DNA from: DSOS01 sp035286585
Lineage (GTDB): Bacteria > Chloroflexota > Anaerolineae > Anaerolineales > UBA4823
DNA: 64,000 bases
Assembly: GCA_035286585.1 (NCBI GenBank)
Contig: DATEDC010000067.1
Coordinates: 1-64,000, forward strand
Direction of reading: 5' to 3'
A model generated the notes under the pieces. It saw only the letters and a program-made list of their open reading frames with translations. It was not told where the DNA came from and did not search any database. Positions 1 to 9,085 of the stretch are shown here, piece after piece; position 1 is the first letter of the stretch; each line of letters begins with the position of its first letter. A program made the position numbers and the translations under genes.

Positions 1-90
1 AGCCTCGCTCGGACGCACCCGCCGGGCGAGGCGCTCCAGGTCAGGTTGTTCATCCCCGAGATCGAACCACTCTCGAGCCCGTTCATTTAG
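1..90 (+). CDS. possible 3' end of an upstream gene (partial)
   Basis: Reading frame 1 is open from the window edge to a TAG at 88-90. Its composition looks protein-like (..GEALQVRLFIPEIEPLSSPF). The sensor-kinase frame (frame 3) is also open across this stretch. Two readings are possible: a separate upstream gene ends here, or the kinase gene began upstream and a frameshift lies near base 90. Too little sequence is visible to assign a family. Confidence 0.3.
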   Translation, partial: SLARTHPPGEALQVRLFIPEIEPLSSPFI

Positions 91-167
91 GTAAACAATC
101 TGCCCGCCTGATCGAGGGCGTATCCTATCGGATTCCCCAAGGAACTTACCCGGCGATCCTGGTAGCG

Positions 168-3100
168 TTGCAACGGCCCCAGTTCGTCATCGACGTCAAT
201 GGAGCTGCGCCCGAGAAAGTTGTTTTTTCCGAGCAGGCGATCAAGATTATCACCGAGCTCAGCCAGTCGATTGCCGCCAGCCTGGACTTAGAAACCACCC
301 TGCTCACCATCCTGGAATGCATCGAAAGCCTGGTCCCCGCGGATCGAGCTGAAATCAGCCTGTTAACCACAGATGACCAGCAGCCAGTTACCTACTGCCT
401 CTCCGGACTGACGGAGAACGATCGAAAATTGGAGAAAAGCTTCAAGCGGCCTGCCGGCAGCCAGAGCTATTTTGGTTATCTGATTTCCCAGGATGAACCA
501 CTCCATATTCCCGATATCGAGTCTTATCGCCAGTTCCAGCCCGCGGGGGATGAAGCTGGCTTCCCGTATAAATCCTATCTGGGCGTTCCCATGGATGTAG
601 CCGGGATCCTGGTCGGCGCGCTCGAATTGTATTCCTTCAGCCAGCGGAGTTTTACTGAGACCGACCTGGAAATTATCAAAATTCTCTCCGGTCACGCCGG
701 CCTTGCCATTCATAATGCCCACATCTATGCTGGCGAACAGCGCCGCGCCCTCGAGCTTGCCGGTCTAGCCCGGCTTGCCCAGGCGGTCAGCGCGCCGCGT
801 GCGCCAGAAGAATTGTTCAAACATCTGGTCGAGAGCATCGCTCCGCTACTCAATGTGGAGGTACTCGGCTTCATGATCTACGACGAAAACCGGCGGGTTT
901 TGGAAGGTCAGGTACCATTCGTGGGGTTGCCTCCCGGCGTGCTCGAATGGGCGCGCCTGCCGATCCCAGCCAACAGCCAGGCAGCGCAGGTCTGGGTGGA
1001 ACAGAAAACGATCGTCTCGAAGCGGGCTCCTGAAGACCCGCAGGTGCAGGCGCTTGGCCTGCACCACCTGGCGCAAGCTGCGGGAATTCGCAGCCTCGCA
1101 CTCGCGCCGCTCACCTCCAGCGGGCAGGCGCTCGGCTATTTGCTGGTAGGCGATAAACTCGATGGCACTGCCTTCGATCAAAGCGATCTCCGTATCCTGT
1201 CTATTATCACGGGTCAGGCAGCCCCGATCATAGAAAATGCTTTCCTCATGGAACAATCCCGCCGCCGGGCGCAGCGGGCGGAGACACTGCAGCGGATTGC
1301 CAGCCTGACGGCCTCGAATGCCAGCCTGGACGAAATTTTGAAATCTTCGCTGCGGGAGCTTTCCCGCCTGCTGCAGAGCGAGCACGCAGCCATATTCCTT
1401 CTGGATGAGCGCCGCGGCGAGGTCCGCCTGCACCAACAATCTCTCCACGGCGTCTCCACAGATGTGGCTGCGCGGCTGGGGCGCCTGCCCGTGGATGACC
1501 CGCAGTTCCGCAGCACGGTCACTGACAGCCAGCGAGTTTATATTAGCAACAACGTCATGGAAGACTCGCGGGTATTGCCCGTTTATCGGCCCATCGTGCA
1601 GACCCTGCAAGTGCGCTCGGCAATCGTTGCCCCCCTGATTTCGCGCGACGCCAGCCTCGGAGAGCTGATGCTTGGCAGCACAAAGAACGACTTTTTCAGC
1701 CGGGGCGATATGCAGACGGTCATCACAGCCGCCGGTCAGCTCGCTGGCGCGATCGAACGGGCTAACCTGTCATCCCAAACAGATGAAAAACTGCGCATTC
1801 GCGTGGATCAGCTCACCGCCGTGAATCGCATCGGCCGCGAGCTGAACAGCTCCTTAGAATTAAGGCTCATGCTCCAGCGCGTTTACGACGAGGTGATGAA
1901 AACTACCCGCGCCGACTGCGGCACAATCGTGCTTTTCCAGGCCAACCAGAACGGAAGGCGTGCGGACCGCTCCGACACACCCCAGATCGCCCTCCACCTG
2001 GGCGATCCGCCCGACCCCAACCTGCACCCGCTCGAACGTGCGGTCATCGAGCGCGCCGAAATCATCATTGTGAGGGATTTCGAGCAAACCATCTCCCTGC
2101 GGGACCTAAATGATGCCAGATCCATACCGCCAGCCCGTCCCGCACATGCCGGCATCCGCTCGGCAATGGTGGTCCCCATTGCCTACCAGGATAATATCGC
2201 CGGCGTAATCCACCTGCACGCCAAAACACCTAACCGGTTCGACGAAACTTCTCGGGAAGTGGCAGAAACGTTATCGATCCAGGCTGCCATTGCCTTGGGA
2301 AATGCCCACCGTTACCAGGAACAGGTTCGCAAATCCGAAATGTTGAACCGGCGTGTAGACACCATGGCGAAACTCCTGGAAACGACTCAGGCTTTACAAT
2401 CCGAGCAATCTCTCGAGCAAGCCCTGACCAACATCGCCAATGCCATCCAGGCATCCACGCCGTTCAACTCAGTGCTGGTCAGTATTTACGACCCGGAAAG
2501 CCAGAATCTGCTGCGAATAGCCGCGGCGGGGATTCAGGATGCGGATATGGAAATACTGCGCGCCCATCCCCAGGCATGGAACAGCGTGCAGTCGGTCTTT
2601 AAGCCCGAATTCCGGATCGGGCGCTCTTATTTCATTCCATATGAAAAAATGCCCGTCCTGCCCGCCGAGGTGCACACGCTCACCCTGCTGCCGTTTGATA
2701 GCATCAATGCGCCTGGAAATGGGCGGGGCAATTCAACCTGGCACCCCGAAGATATGCTTGCGGTCCCATTGCTGAATACAGATGGCGAGCCGCTTGGCCT
2801 GATCAGCGTTGATGCGCCGCGCGACAAGCTGAGACCGGATCTGCCCACCATCGAGTCGCTCGAGATCTTCAGCAGCCAGGCCAGCCTGATCATCGAAAGT
2901 CAGCGAAGGCTCGACCAGCTCCAGCAGGCGCACCAGCAGGTGAACCAGGAGCTCGAAATCACCCGCAATTCGAACCAGGATGCCCAGGAGCTCTTGAGGA
3001 GCCTGAAGCAAACTGACCAGGAAAAAGCCCGAGAGGTTCAGCGCCTGAGCTATCGCTCCCAACAGATGGCAGCTATATTGCAGGTTCAACAAGCTTTTTC

Positions 3101-6100
3101 CTCCCAAACCAACCGGACGGGCGTTCTGCTCAGCCTGGGCGAGGCGATCCTCGCCAACCTGGACATGGAAACTGTGCTGCTGATCGAGCCTGGCAGCCAC
3201 GGACCTAAACTGATCCACAGCCTGGGAAACAGACCAGAAGATGCCCGGTTGGAGGCTCTACTCGGTCAGCATAACCCCCTCGCTTATTGCCTGCACAACG
3301 CAAAGCACCTGGTCGTGCCTGGATTGGAAGCCGACCCGGAATGGGGCAATGCTCCCCTGCTGCAGGCGCTGAAAGCGGGAGCGTTTTTTTGCCTGGCAGT
3401 TCAATGCGGGCAAACAACCCACCTGGCGCTGATGGCGTCTCGAACCACGCCCCTGCCGCTCCATGCAGTTGAAAACCTGGATATCTATGCGCTGCTGGCC
3501 GATCAGGCAGCGGCAAAACTCTCCAGCCTGATATCTGCCCAGGAAACTCAACTCCGCTTAGAGGAAGCCAGCCTGTTGCTAGATTTCAACCGGCAACTGA
3601 GCAGCCTGGAGCCAGCCAGAATCCTGCACACGCTGTTAGAAAACGCGATGCAGGTCGCACCCAACGCCGAAGCAGGAATGGTGCTGCTGTGGAACGCAAG
3701 CAAGAACCGGCTCGTGCCCATGGCTGCCTTGGGCTATGCCAACCCCCAACCTTTGCTGGAAACCGCCTTTCAGCTTGAGGAGGAACCTTTTGGTCGGGTA
3801 TATCGTTCCGGCGAAGCGCTCAAACTGGAGGATGTGGATTTTGCCAGGCAGTACCAGCTTTCATCCGAAAACCTGCTGCGCTACCGGAAAGCGACTGGGG
3901 GCAAGCTCCCCGTTGCAAGCCTGGCGACTCCGATTCAACTCGCCGCCCAGAACCAGCCGCTGGGCATCTTGATCCTGGAAAACTTCCAAACCCCGGCTGC
4001 CTTCACGGATAAGGCGCAGTTAGCTGAAACCACATTGTGCCAGCAGACCGCCCTGCACCTGGAAAATACCCGCCTGTACCAGGCAGCCGAGGAGCGCGCC
4101 AGCCAGATGCATGCGCTCACCCGTGTCGCCGCAGCCATTAGCGCCCAATTACAACCCGACGAGCTGATCGACGCCCTTCTCGATCAACTCAGCGCCATTG
4201 TGCCTTACGAAACCGGCACGTTATGGCTGCTGCGGGGCAGCAAGGTCGTCGTCCGGGCTGCCCGCGGTTTCGCGGATGATGAAGAACGAGTCGGCCTGAC
4301 AGTCGGAATAGAAGATAGCCATTTGCTGAGCGAGATGATCTCGGAGTCCAGACCGGTTTGCGTCGGGGATATCCGCATGGATCCGCGTTTCCCCTCCCTG
4401 CTCGAGCCGCGCTATCTGTCCTGGGTCGGAATTCCCCTCATCTCGGGCGGAGAAGTCATTGGCGTTATCGCCCTGGAAAAAACCGAGGCTGATTTTTACA
4501 CCCCTGAGCACCTCCAGCTCGCAACAGCTTTCGCCGGACAGGCAGCGGTAGCGCTGGCAAACGCTAACCTGTTCCAGGAAAGCCTCAGCCGCACAGCGGG
4601 GCTTGACCAACGCACGCAGAGATTGGAAATGCTCAACCGCCTGTCTAAGGCGCTGAATGAAACCCTGGATGTAGACAGGATACTGGCGATTGCGCTTCAC
4701 GAACTTGCCGGAGCCATCCCTTGTTCCCTCGTTTCAGCCGCGCTGATGAACCCCGCCGGGGGCGCCCAAATCCTGGCCGAAATCCCGTCCACGGACTCGG
4801 AGACCCCACTGACATTGCCAGAAGCCCCGCTTTTCGAGCACATGGCTGAAACTCTGGGCGTCTTCATCAGCACTGAAATTTCTCGCGAGCCAGCCCTCGT
4901 CCCCCTCCAAGGTTACCTCTCCAGCCGGGGGACGCGCTCCCTGCTGGCGCTCCCGCTGACCACCGGCAGCGACCTGCATGGAGTCCTGCTGATCCAGGCT
5001 GACCAGCCGCAGCGCTTCTCTCCCGATGAAATTGGGCTGGCGCGTACGATCAGCAACCAGGCTGCCATCGCCATGCAAAACGCTCGCTTATATGCCGAGA
5101 CCCGCGACCTGAGCGCCGATCTCGAGCAGCGCGTGAATGAACGCACCGCAGAACTGGCCCGAGAACACCGTAGAACCAATACCTTGCTGCGCATCCTCAC
5201 CGAGCTTTCTTCCAGCCTGGATTTAGAGCAGGTGCTCAACCGCACCCTCGCCCTGGTGCAGGAGATCATCGCTGCCGGGCACATCTCCGTATTCATCATC
5301 AGGCTTGGTGAACAAAAACTGCACCGCCTGGCTTCCGTCGGCTATGCCCCCCCGGCTGCAGTCGGAGGCAGCCCCACACCCTTCGACATAGACGAAGGGC
5401 TGGCGGGTTGGGTGATCAGCCATCAAGAGGCTGTTTTAATTGAAGACTTACAAGCAGACTCACGATGGATCTTATCAGTCGATGCGCCCGAACCACACCA
5501 CCGCAGCGCCATTGCCGCGCCGCTCATTTTGGGCCACGAATCGCTCGGCGCACTGATGCTCTACCACGATCAAGCGGGATATTTTTCGCAATACCATCTC
5601 GACCTGGTGCAGGCAGCCGCAAACCAGATCGCGGTGGCAATCAACAATGCTGAGCTGTACCGTTTGATCCGCGAACAGGCCACAGATTTGGGGGCGTTGG
5701 TGCGCAACCAACAAATCGAAGCCAGTCGCTCGCGCGCCATCCTGGAAGCCGTTGCGGATGGGGTGGTGGTGACCGACGCCAGCCGGGTAATCACTTTGTT
5801 CAACGCCTCCGCTGAGAGAATCCTGGACCTCAAGAGCAGCGAGCTGATCGGTCAATCCCTGGAACATTTTTCGGGGCTGTTCGGCGGCGCGGCGCACTCC
5901 TGGATGGAAACCATCCGCCAGTGGTCGCAAACCCCCGCGGCAGTCGAAAGCGGGGCTATCTACGCAGAACAAATCGCGCTGGAAGATGGACGGGTGGTTT
6001 CGGTACACCTGGCCCCAGTTACCTCAGGCGAATCCTTCCTGGGGACGGTCTCCGTCTTCCGCGATATCACCCACCAGGTAGAAATCGATCGCCTGAAAGC

Positions 6101-6806
6101 GGAGTTCGTGGCTACGGTGAGCCACGAGCTGCGCACGCCCATGACCTCGATCAAAGGCTATGTAGACCTGCTATTAATGGGTGCGGCTGGCTCGCTGAGC
6201 GACCAGCAAACCCATTTTCTGAAGATCGTCAAGCAAAACACCGATCGTCTCACCGTCTTGGTGAACGATCTGCTGAATATTTCCCGCATCGAAGCCGGGC
6301 GGATTACGCTCAGTATGCAGCCCTTGAACCTGTTCGAGATCGCCAGGTCAGCGGTCGATGATCTCCGACGCCGTTCCGGCGCGGAGCATAAACCGATGAG
6401 CATCGAGATCGAGCCTGCTCCGGACCTGCCCATGGCCCTCGGCGATACGGAGCGCGTCCGCCAGATCATCGAAAACCTGCTGGAGAACGCCTACAATTAC
6501 ACTCCCGCTCACGGTCGCATTGCTGTGCGCCTCCACCCGGTAGGCGAGAAAATCCAGGTGGATATCCAGGATAACGGCATCGGCGTCCACCCTGATATGC
6601 AGCAGAAGGTTTTTGAGCGCTTCTACCGGGGGGAGAATCCCTTCGTGCTGGAAACCTCAGGAACGGGCTTGGGCCTGTCGATTGTCCAGCATCTGGTTGA
6701 AATGCACCAAGGGCGCATCTGGTTGGAATCGAGCGGCGTACCCGGCGAGGGAAGCACCTTTTCCTTCACTTTACTTGTGTACCATTCAAATCATGCAGCA
6801 AAATGA
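168..6806 (+). CDS. giant multi-GAF sensor histidine kinase
   Basis: This 2,212-residue, probably cytoplasmic, hybrid-free sensor kinase shows about ten GAF-like modules. They lie at roughly 20-190, 205-360, 380-535, 553-717, 740-915, 970-1130, 1136-1310, 1317-1475, 1488-1645 and 1674-1838. A coiled coil (918-970) and a second helical linker near 1645-1670 separate some of them. A PAS domain (about 1855-1960) precedes the HisKA domain. The H-box is SHELRTP with His1986, the N-box is ENLLENAYN near 2102, G1 is DNGIGV near 2135, and G2 is GTGLGLS near 2165. No transmembrane segment is evident, so the inputs are probably soluble small molecules, redox or light, or partner proteins. The listed start is a TTG without a clear ribosome-binding site. 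The frame stays open to the left window edge, so the true start may lie upstream. The response-regulator gene begins 6 bp downstream and is the likely phosphotransfer partner. Confidence 0.9.
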   Translation: MQRPQFVIDVNGAAPEKVVFSEQAIKIITELSQSIAASLDLETTLLTILECIESLVPADRAEISLLTTDDQQPVTYCLSGLTENDRKLEKSFKRPAGSQSYFGYLISQDEPLHIPDIESYRQFQPAGDEAGFPYKSYLGVPMDVAGILVGALELYSFSQRSFTETDLEIIKILSGHAGLAIHNAHIYAGEQRRALELAGLARLAQAVSAPRAPEELFKHLVESIAPLLNVEVLGFMIYDENRRVLEGQVPFVGLPPGVLEWARLPIPANSQAAQVWVEQKTIVSKRAPEDPQVQALGLHHLAQAAGIRSLALAPLTSSGQALGYLLVGDKLDGTAFDQSDLRILSIITGQAAPIIENAFLMEQSRRRAQRAETLQRIASLTASNASLDEILKSSLRELSRLLQSEHAAIFLLDERRGEVRLHQQSLHGVSTDVAARLGRLPVDDPQFRSTVTDSQRVYISNNVMEDSRVLPVYRPIVQTLQVRSAIVAPLISRDASLGELMLGSTKNDFFSRGDMQTVITAAGQLAGAIERANLSSQTDEKLRIRVDQLTAVNRIGRELNSSLELRLMLQRVYDEVMKTTRADCGTIVLFQANQNGRRADRSDTPQIALHLGDPPDPNLHPLERAVIERAEIIIVRDFEQTISLRDLNDARSIPPARPAHAGIRSAMVVPIAYQDNIAGVIHLHAKTPNRFDETSREVAETLSIQAAIALGNAHRYQEQVRKSEMLNRRVDTMAKLLETTQALQSEQSLEQALTNIANAIQASTPFNSVLVSIYDPESQNLLRIAAAGIQDADMEILRAHPQAWNSVQSVFKPEFRIGRSYFIPYEKMPVLPAEVHTLTLLPFDSINAPGNGRGNSTWHPEDMLAVPLLNTDGEPLGLISVDAPRDKLRPDLPTIESLEIFSSQASLIIESQRRLDQLQQAHQQVNQELEITRNSNQDAQELLRSLKQTDQEKAREVQRLSYRSQQMAAILQVQQAFSSQTNRTGVLLSLGEAILANLDMETVLLIEPGSHGPKLIHSLGNRPEDARLEALLGQHNPLAYCLHNAKHLVVPGLEADPEWGNAPLLQALKAGAFFCLAVQCGQTTHLALMASRTTPLPLHAVENLDIYALLADQAAAKLSSLISAQETQLRLEEASLLLDFNRQLSSLEPARILHTLLENAMQVAPNAEAGMVLLWNASKNRLVPMAALGYANPQPLLETAFQLEEEPFGRVYRSGEALKLEDVDFARQYQLSSENLLRYRKATGGKLPVASLATPIQLAAQNQPLGILILENFQTPAAFTDKAQLAETTLCQQTALHLENTRLYQAAEERASQMHALTRVAAAISAQLQPDELIDALLDQLSAIVPYETGTLWLLRGSKVVVRAARGFADDEERVGLTVGIEDSHLLSEMISESRPVCVGDIRMDPRFPSLLEPRYLSWVGIPLISGGEVIGVIALEKTEADFYTPEHLQLATAFAGQAAVALANANLFQESLSRTAGLDQRTQRLEMLNRLSKALNETLDVDRILAIALHELAGAIPCSLVSAALMNPAGGAQILAEIPSTDSETPLTLPEAPLFEHMAETLGVFISTEISREPALVPLQGYLSSRGTRSLLALPLTTGSDLHGVLLIQADQPQRFSPDEIGLARTISNQAAIAMQNARLYAETRDLSADLEQRVNERTAELAREHRRTNTLLRILTELSSSLDLEQVLNRTLALVQEIIAAGHISVFIIRLGEQKLHRLASVGYAPPAAVGGSPTPFDIDEGLAGWVISHQEAVLIEDLQADSRWILSVDAPEPHHRSAIAAPLILGHESLGALMLYHDQAGYFSQYHLDLVQAAANQIAVAINNAELYRLIREQATDLGALVRNQQIEASRSRAILEAVADGVVVTDASRVITLFNASAERILDLKSSELIGQSLEHFSGLFGGAAHSWMETIRQWSQTPAAVESGAIYAEQIALEDGRVVSVHLAPVTSGESFLGTVSVFRDITHQVEIDRLKAEFVATVSHELRTPMTSIKGYVDLLLMGAAGSLSDQQTHFLKIVKQNTDRLTVLVNDLLNISRIEAGRITLSMQPLNLFEIARSAVDDLRRRSGAEHKPMSIEIEPAPDLPMALGDTERVRQIIENLLENAYNYTPAHGRIAVRLHPVGEKIQVDIQDNGIGVHPDMQQKVFERFYRGENPFVLETSGTGLGLSIVQHLVEMHQGRIWLESSGVPGEGSTFSFTLLVYHSNHAAK

Positions 6807-6812
6807 GGTATT

Positions 6813-7190
6813 ATGGCAAAAATATTAATCGCTGAAGATGAACGAGATATACGCGACCTGATTACTTTCACACTCCGCTTCGCAGGTCACGAGGTAGTCG
6901 CCACGTCTAATGGGGAGGAAGCCTACGGGGCGGCTCAAAAACTCCTGCCCGATTTGATCTTGCTCGATGTGCGCATGCCGCGCATGACGGGTTATGAAAC
7001 CTGCGAGAAGCTCAAATCGAGCGAGCCGACTCAGAACATCCCGGTGGTGTTTCTGTCCGCTAAAGGGCAGGAGAGCGAAGTGCAAACCGGCATTCGCGCC
7101 GGCGCCCTGGAATACATCATCAAACCCTTCGCCCCTGATCAGTTGACCGAGCGTGTACAGGCCATCCTGGGCGCTTTGGGGATCAAATAA
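6813..7190 (+). CDS. single-domain response regulator (CheY-like)
   Basis: This 125-residue receiver domain has no output domain. Acidic residues E8/D9, phosphoacceptor Asp52 (LLDVRMP), Ser82 (FLSAKG) and Lys104 (KPF) make the complete active site. It starts 6 bp after the kinase stop, with GAGG just upstream of ATG, so the two are co-transcribed and probably a cognate pair. With no DNA-binding or enzymatic domain, the output must be a protein interaction or onward phosphorelay. Confidence 0.95.
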   Translation: MAKILIAEDERDIRDLITFTLRFAGHEVVATSNGEEAYGAAQKLLPDLILLDVRMPRMTGYETCEKLKSSEPTQNIPVVFLSAKGQESEVQTGIRAGALEYIIKPFAPDQLTERVQAILGALGIK

Positions 7191-7241
7191 CGCCCGGGTG
7201 CAGGTCTTTTGCTTTTAGATGGAAAAGGGGAATCAGCCCAG

Positions 7242-8030
7242 ATGAGCGCGATCATCTTGCGGAACGAGACTGTCCATTACGAAGTCTTAGGTCGCGGCAA
7301 ACCATTGATCTTCATCCACGGCTGGGTGGGTTCGTGGCGCTACTGGATCCAGGCGATGCAGGCTGCATCCGTCTCCTACCGCGCCTATGCCCTTGACCTT
7401 TGGGGGTTTGGCGATTCGGCGAAAAGGCGCGAACATTATTCTCTCGAGCAGCAACTAAACCTGCTTGACAAGTTTATCGATGAGCTCGGCATCGGCAAGA
7501 TTGCCCTGGTAGGTCACGGCCTGGGCGCAGTCATCGCTTGGCTATACGTCGCCCGCAACCCAGCGGGGGTGGACAGAGCGGTGGGGATCAGCGTGCCCCA
7601 AAACCCGGAGGCGATCAGCCCGCGCCTGCGCTCGGCTTCCCCTGCGGAATTGGCCGATTGGCTGTTGGGTCGCTCGGCAGCCACCGAGCCGGTGCGCGTT
7701 GAAGCGCCAAAAACCGACCCACTCGCCATCCAGACCAGCCTCACAGATCTTCAGGATTTCGACTTGAACGGCCTGACCCTCAACCTCCCGATTCCCTACC
7801 TGTGGGTGCACGGGCAAAACGATCCTGCCGTGCAACCGCCTGACCCGGGGCGGATCGCGGCAATACCCGAACAAGCCCATTTCATCCCTTTCGAGCAGTC
7901 CGGACACTACCCCATGCTGGACGAAGCGAGCAAGTTCAACCGCCTGCTCGATGACATGCTCAGCCTGGATTCTGGCGCCAGCCCGCGCCAGTTGCAGTTA
8001 AAAGAAGAATGGAAACGCCGCGTGCGCTGA
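7242..8030 (+). CDS. alpha/beta-hydrolase-fold protein, nucleophile missing
   Basis: This 262-residue alpha/beta hydrolase fold has an oxyanion-type HGWVGS motif near residue 27. The nucleophile elbow reads G-H-G-L-G instead of G-H-S-L-G. Codon 93 (GGC, bases 7518-7520) gives Gly where Ser, Asp or Cys is expected. The acid-loop Asp (WVHGQNDPA) and the catalytic-type His (SGHYP) remain. The family normally hydrolyses esters, amides or haloalkanes. Here classical hydrolysis looks impossible, so a binding or sensory role is possible. I chose ATG 7242 over an in-frame TTG at 7209 because of AAGGGG upstream. The gene follows the response regulator by about 50 bp and may belong to the same operon. 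Confidence 0.85.
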   Translation: MSAIILRNETVHYEVLGRGKPLIFIHGWVGSWRYWIQAMQAASVSYRAYALDLWGFGDSAKRREHYSLEQQLNLLDKFIDELGIGKIALVGHGLGAVIAWLYVARNPAGVDRAVGISVPQNPEAISPRLRSASPAELADWLLGRSAATEPVRVEAPKTDPLAIQTSLTDLQDFDLNGLTLNLPIPYLWVHGQNDPAVQPPDPGRIAAIPEQAHFIPFEQSGHYPMLDEASKFNRLLDDMLSLDSGASPRQLQLKEEWKRRVR

Positions 8031-8118
8031 CAACGGTACGCTAGCAGCGGTACGCTAGCAGCGATTCGCTAGCAGCGGTACGCTAGCAGCGATTCGCTGA
8101 CAGCGATTCGCTGACTGG
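8021..8118 (+). repeat. 14-bp tandem repeat, seven units
   Basis: Seven consecutive 14-bp units run from 8021 to 8118. The consensus is GGTACGCTAGCAGC, alternating with GATTCGCTAGCAGC and a GCTGACAGC variant. Units 2, 3 and 5 are identical. The first, degenerate unit overlaps the last codons and stop of the hydrolase gene. The array ends about 20 bp before the promoter of the thiamine operon. Confidence 0.9.
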
Positions 8119-8139
8119 GTATTTCGGTTAGCGAGTTGC

Positions 8140-8168
8140 TTGACAACCCGTAGCCCTTCCCTTATACT
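8140..8168 (+). promoter_or_regulatory. sigma-70-type promoter of the thiamine operon
   Basis: A perfect TTGACA (8140-8145) and a TATACT (8163-8168) are separated by 17 bp. They lie about 20 bp upstream of the TPP riboswitch, so the transcript would begin near 8175 and contain the whole aptamer. Confidence 0.85.
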
Positions 8169-8188
8169 AACACCAAGATAAATCAATT

Positions 8189-8283
8189 CATGCACGGGGA
8201 GCCCGTAATTCTGGGCTGAGAGGAGAGCAAAAGCTCTCGACCCGCCAACCTGATCCGGATAATACCGGCGGAGGGATAGCATC
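8189..8283 (+). promoter_or_regulatory. TPP riboswitch (THI element)
   Basis: The conserved thi-box elements are present in order: GGGGAGCCC, GGGCTGAGAGG, a variable hairpin (GAGAGC..GCTCTC), GACCCGCCAACCTGATC, CGGATAATACCGGCG and GAGGGATAGCAT. The outer ATGC/GCAT pairing can close P1. The aptamer binds thiamine pyrophosphate. The downstream genes are thiamine pyrophosphokinase and a thiamine-type ABC importer, which fits feedback control of uptake and salvage. Confidence 0.97.
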
Positions 8284-8300
8284 ACCAAAGTATGCCACTA

Positions 8301-8331
8301 CCTCCCCCGGTGCCGGGGGAGGAGCTTTTTT
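8301..8331 (+). terminator. riboswitch expression platform: terminator hairpin overlapping the SD
   Basis: CCTCCCCCGG and CCGGGGGAGG form a GC-only stem (8301-8322), followed by AGC and a run of six T (8326-8331). The right arm GGGGGAGGAG is also the Shine-Dalgarno sequence for the ATG at 8333, with about 8 bases of spacing. The same hairpin can therefore stop transcription and hide the ribosome-binding site. Confidence 0.85.
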
Positions 8332-8332
8332 A

Positions 8333-8995
8333 ATGAGGCGCGCAGTAATTTTTGCCAACGGCAGGCTTCAGAACGCCGCACAGGCCCGGGATGCCGTTCG
8401 TTCAGGAGATTTGCTGATCGCCGCAGACGGCGGCGCACAGCACTGCCTGGCTTTGGGACTCACCCCGGCGATCGTGATCGGCGATTTCGACTCTCTGAGC
8501 GGGCCGGAGCTAGAGGAGCTTATAACCCGAGGCGCTCAGCTAATCCAACATCCCGCTCACAAAGATTTCACCGATCTGGAGCTGGCCTTGTATCATGCTA
8601 AAGGGCTTGGAATCGAGGAGGTCTTGATCCTGGGCGCGCTGGGGAGTCGCTGGGACCAGACCGTAGCCAACCTGCTCCTGCCGGTCTCCGCAGACCTGGC
8701 TTCCATCCATATTTCCATACTGGATGGACCCCAGCAGGTTTTTATCCTGCACCCCGGTCGCCAGTTCCAATTCCACGGCAAGAAGGGCGATACCCTCTCG
8801 CTGATCCCTCTGTGCGGCGACGCCCAGGGCGTCGTCACTTCGGACCTGGAGTACCCCCTGCGCGACGAAACGCTGTTCTTTGGGGCGACGCGCGGCGTCA
8901 GCAATGTTTTGACCGCCGATACAGCTCGCGTCAGCCTGTCGAGCGGCACGCTGCTGTGTGTTCTCATTCACCAGGATACGGACCAACCAGATTGA
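8333..8995 (+). CDS. thiN: thiamine pyrophosphokinase
   Basis: This 220-residue enzyme transfers pyrophosphate from ATP to thiamine, giving thiamine pyrophosphate in the cytoplasm. Family signatures are the N-terminal ADGGAQHCL motif, VIGDFDSL, the KDFTDLELAL motif, the LGALGSRWDQTVANL stretch and a C-terminal beta-sandwich ending in GVSNVLT. The length is typical. It is the first gene after the TPP riboswitch, so its product feeds back on its own expression. Confidence 0.96.
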   Translation: MRRAVIFANGRLQNAAQARDAVRSGDLLIAADGGAQHCLALGLTPAIVIGDFDSLSGPELEELITRGAQLIQHPAHKDFTDLELALYHAKGLGIEEVLILGALGSRWDQTVANLLLPVSADLASIHISILDGPQQVFILHPGRQFQFHGKKGDTLSLIPLCGDAQGVVTSDLEYPLRDETLFFGATRGVSNVLTADTARVSLSSGTLLCVLIHQDTDQPD

Positions 8996-9085
8996 TCATC
9001 GCATGTTGTTGACCTTTAGTCGTTTATTTTTATTGCAGTAAGGGCAGCTATACCCTGAATCAGGAGGCTGCCAATGGAGGTAAAC

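Noticed and set aside
8055..8288. 77-codon minus-strand ORF across the tandem repeat and riboswitch
   Set aside because: It lies over a riboswitch and promoter on the opposite strand and is partly made of translated repeat units.
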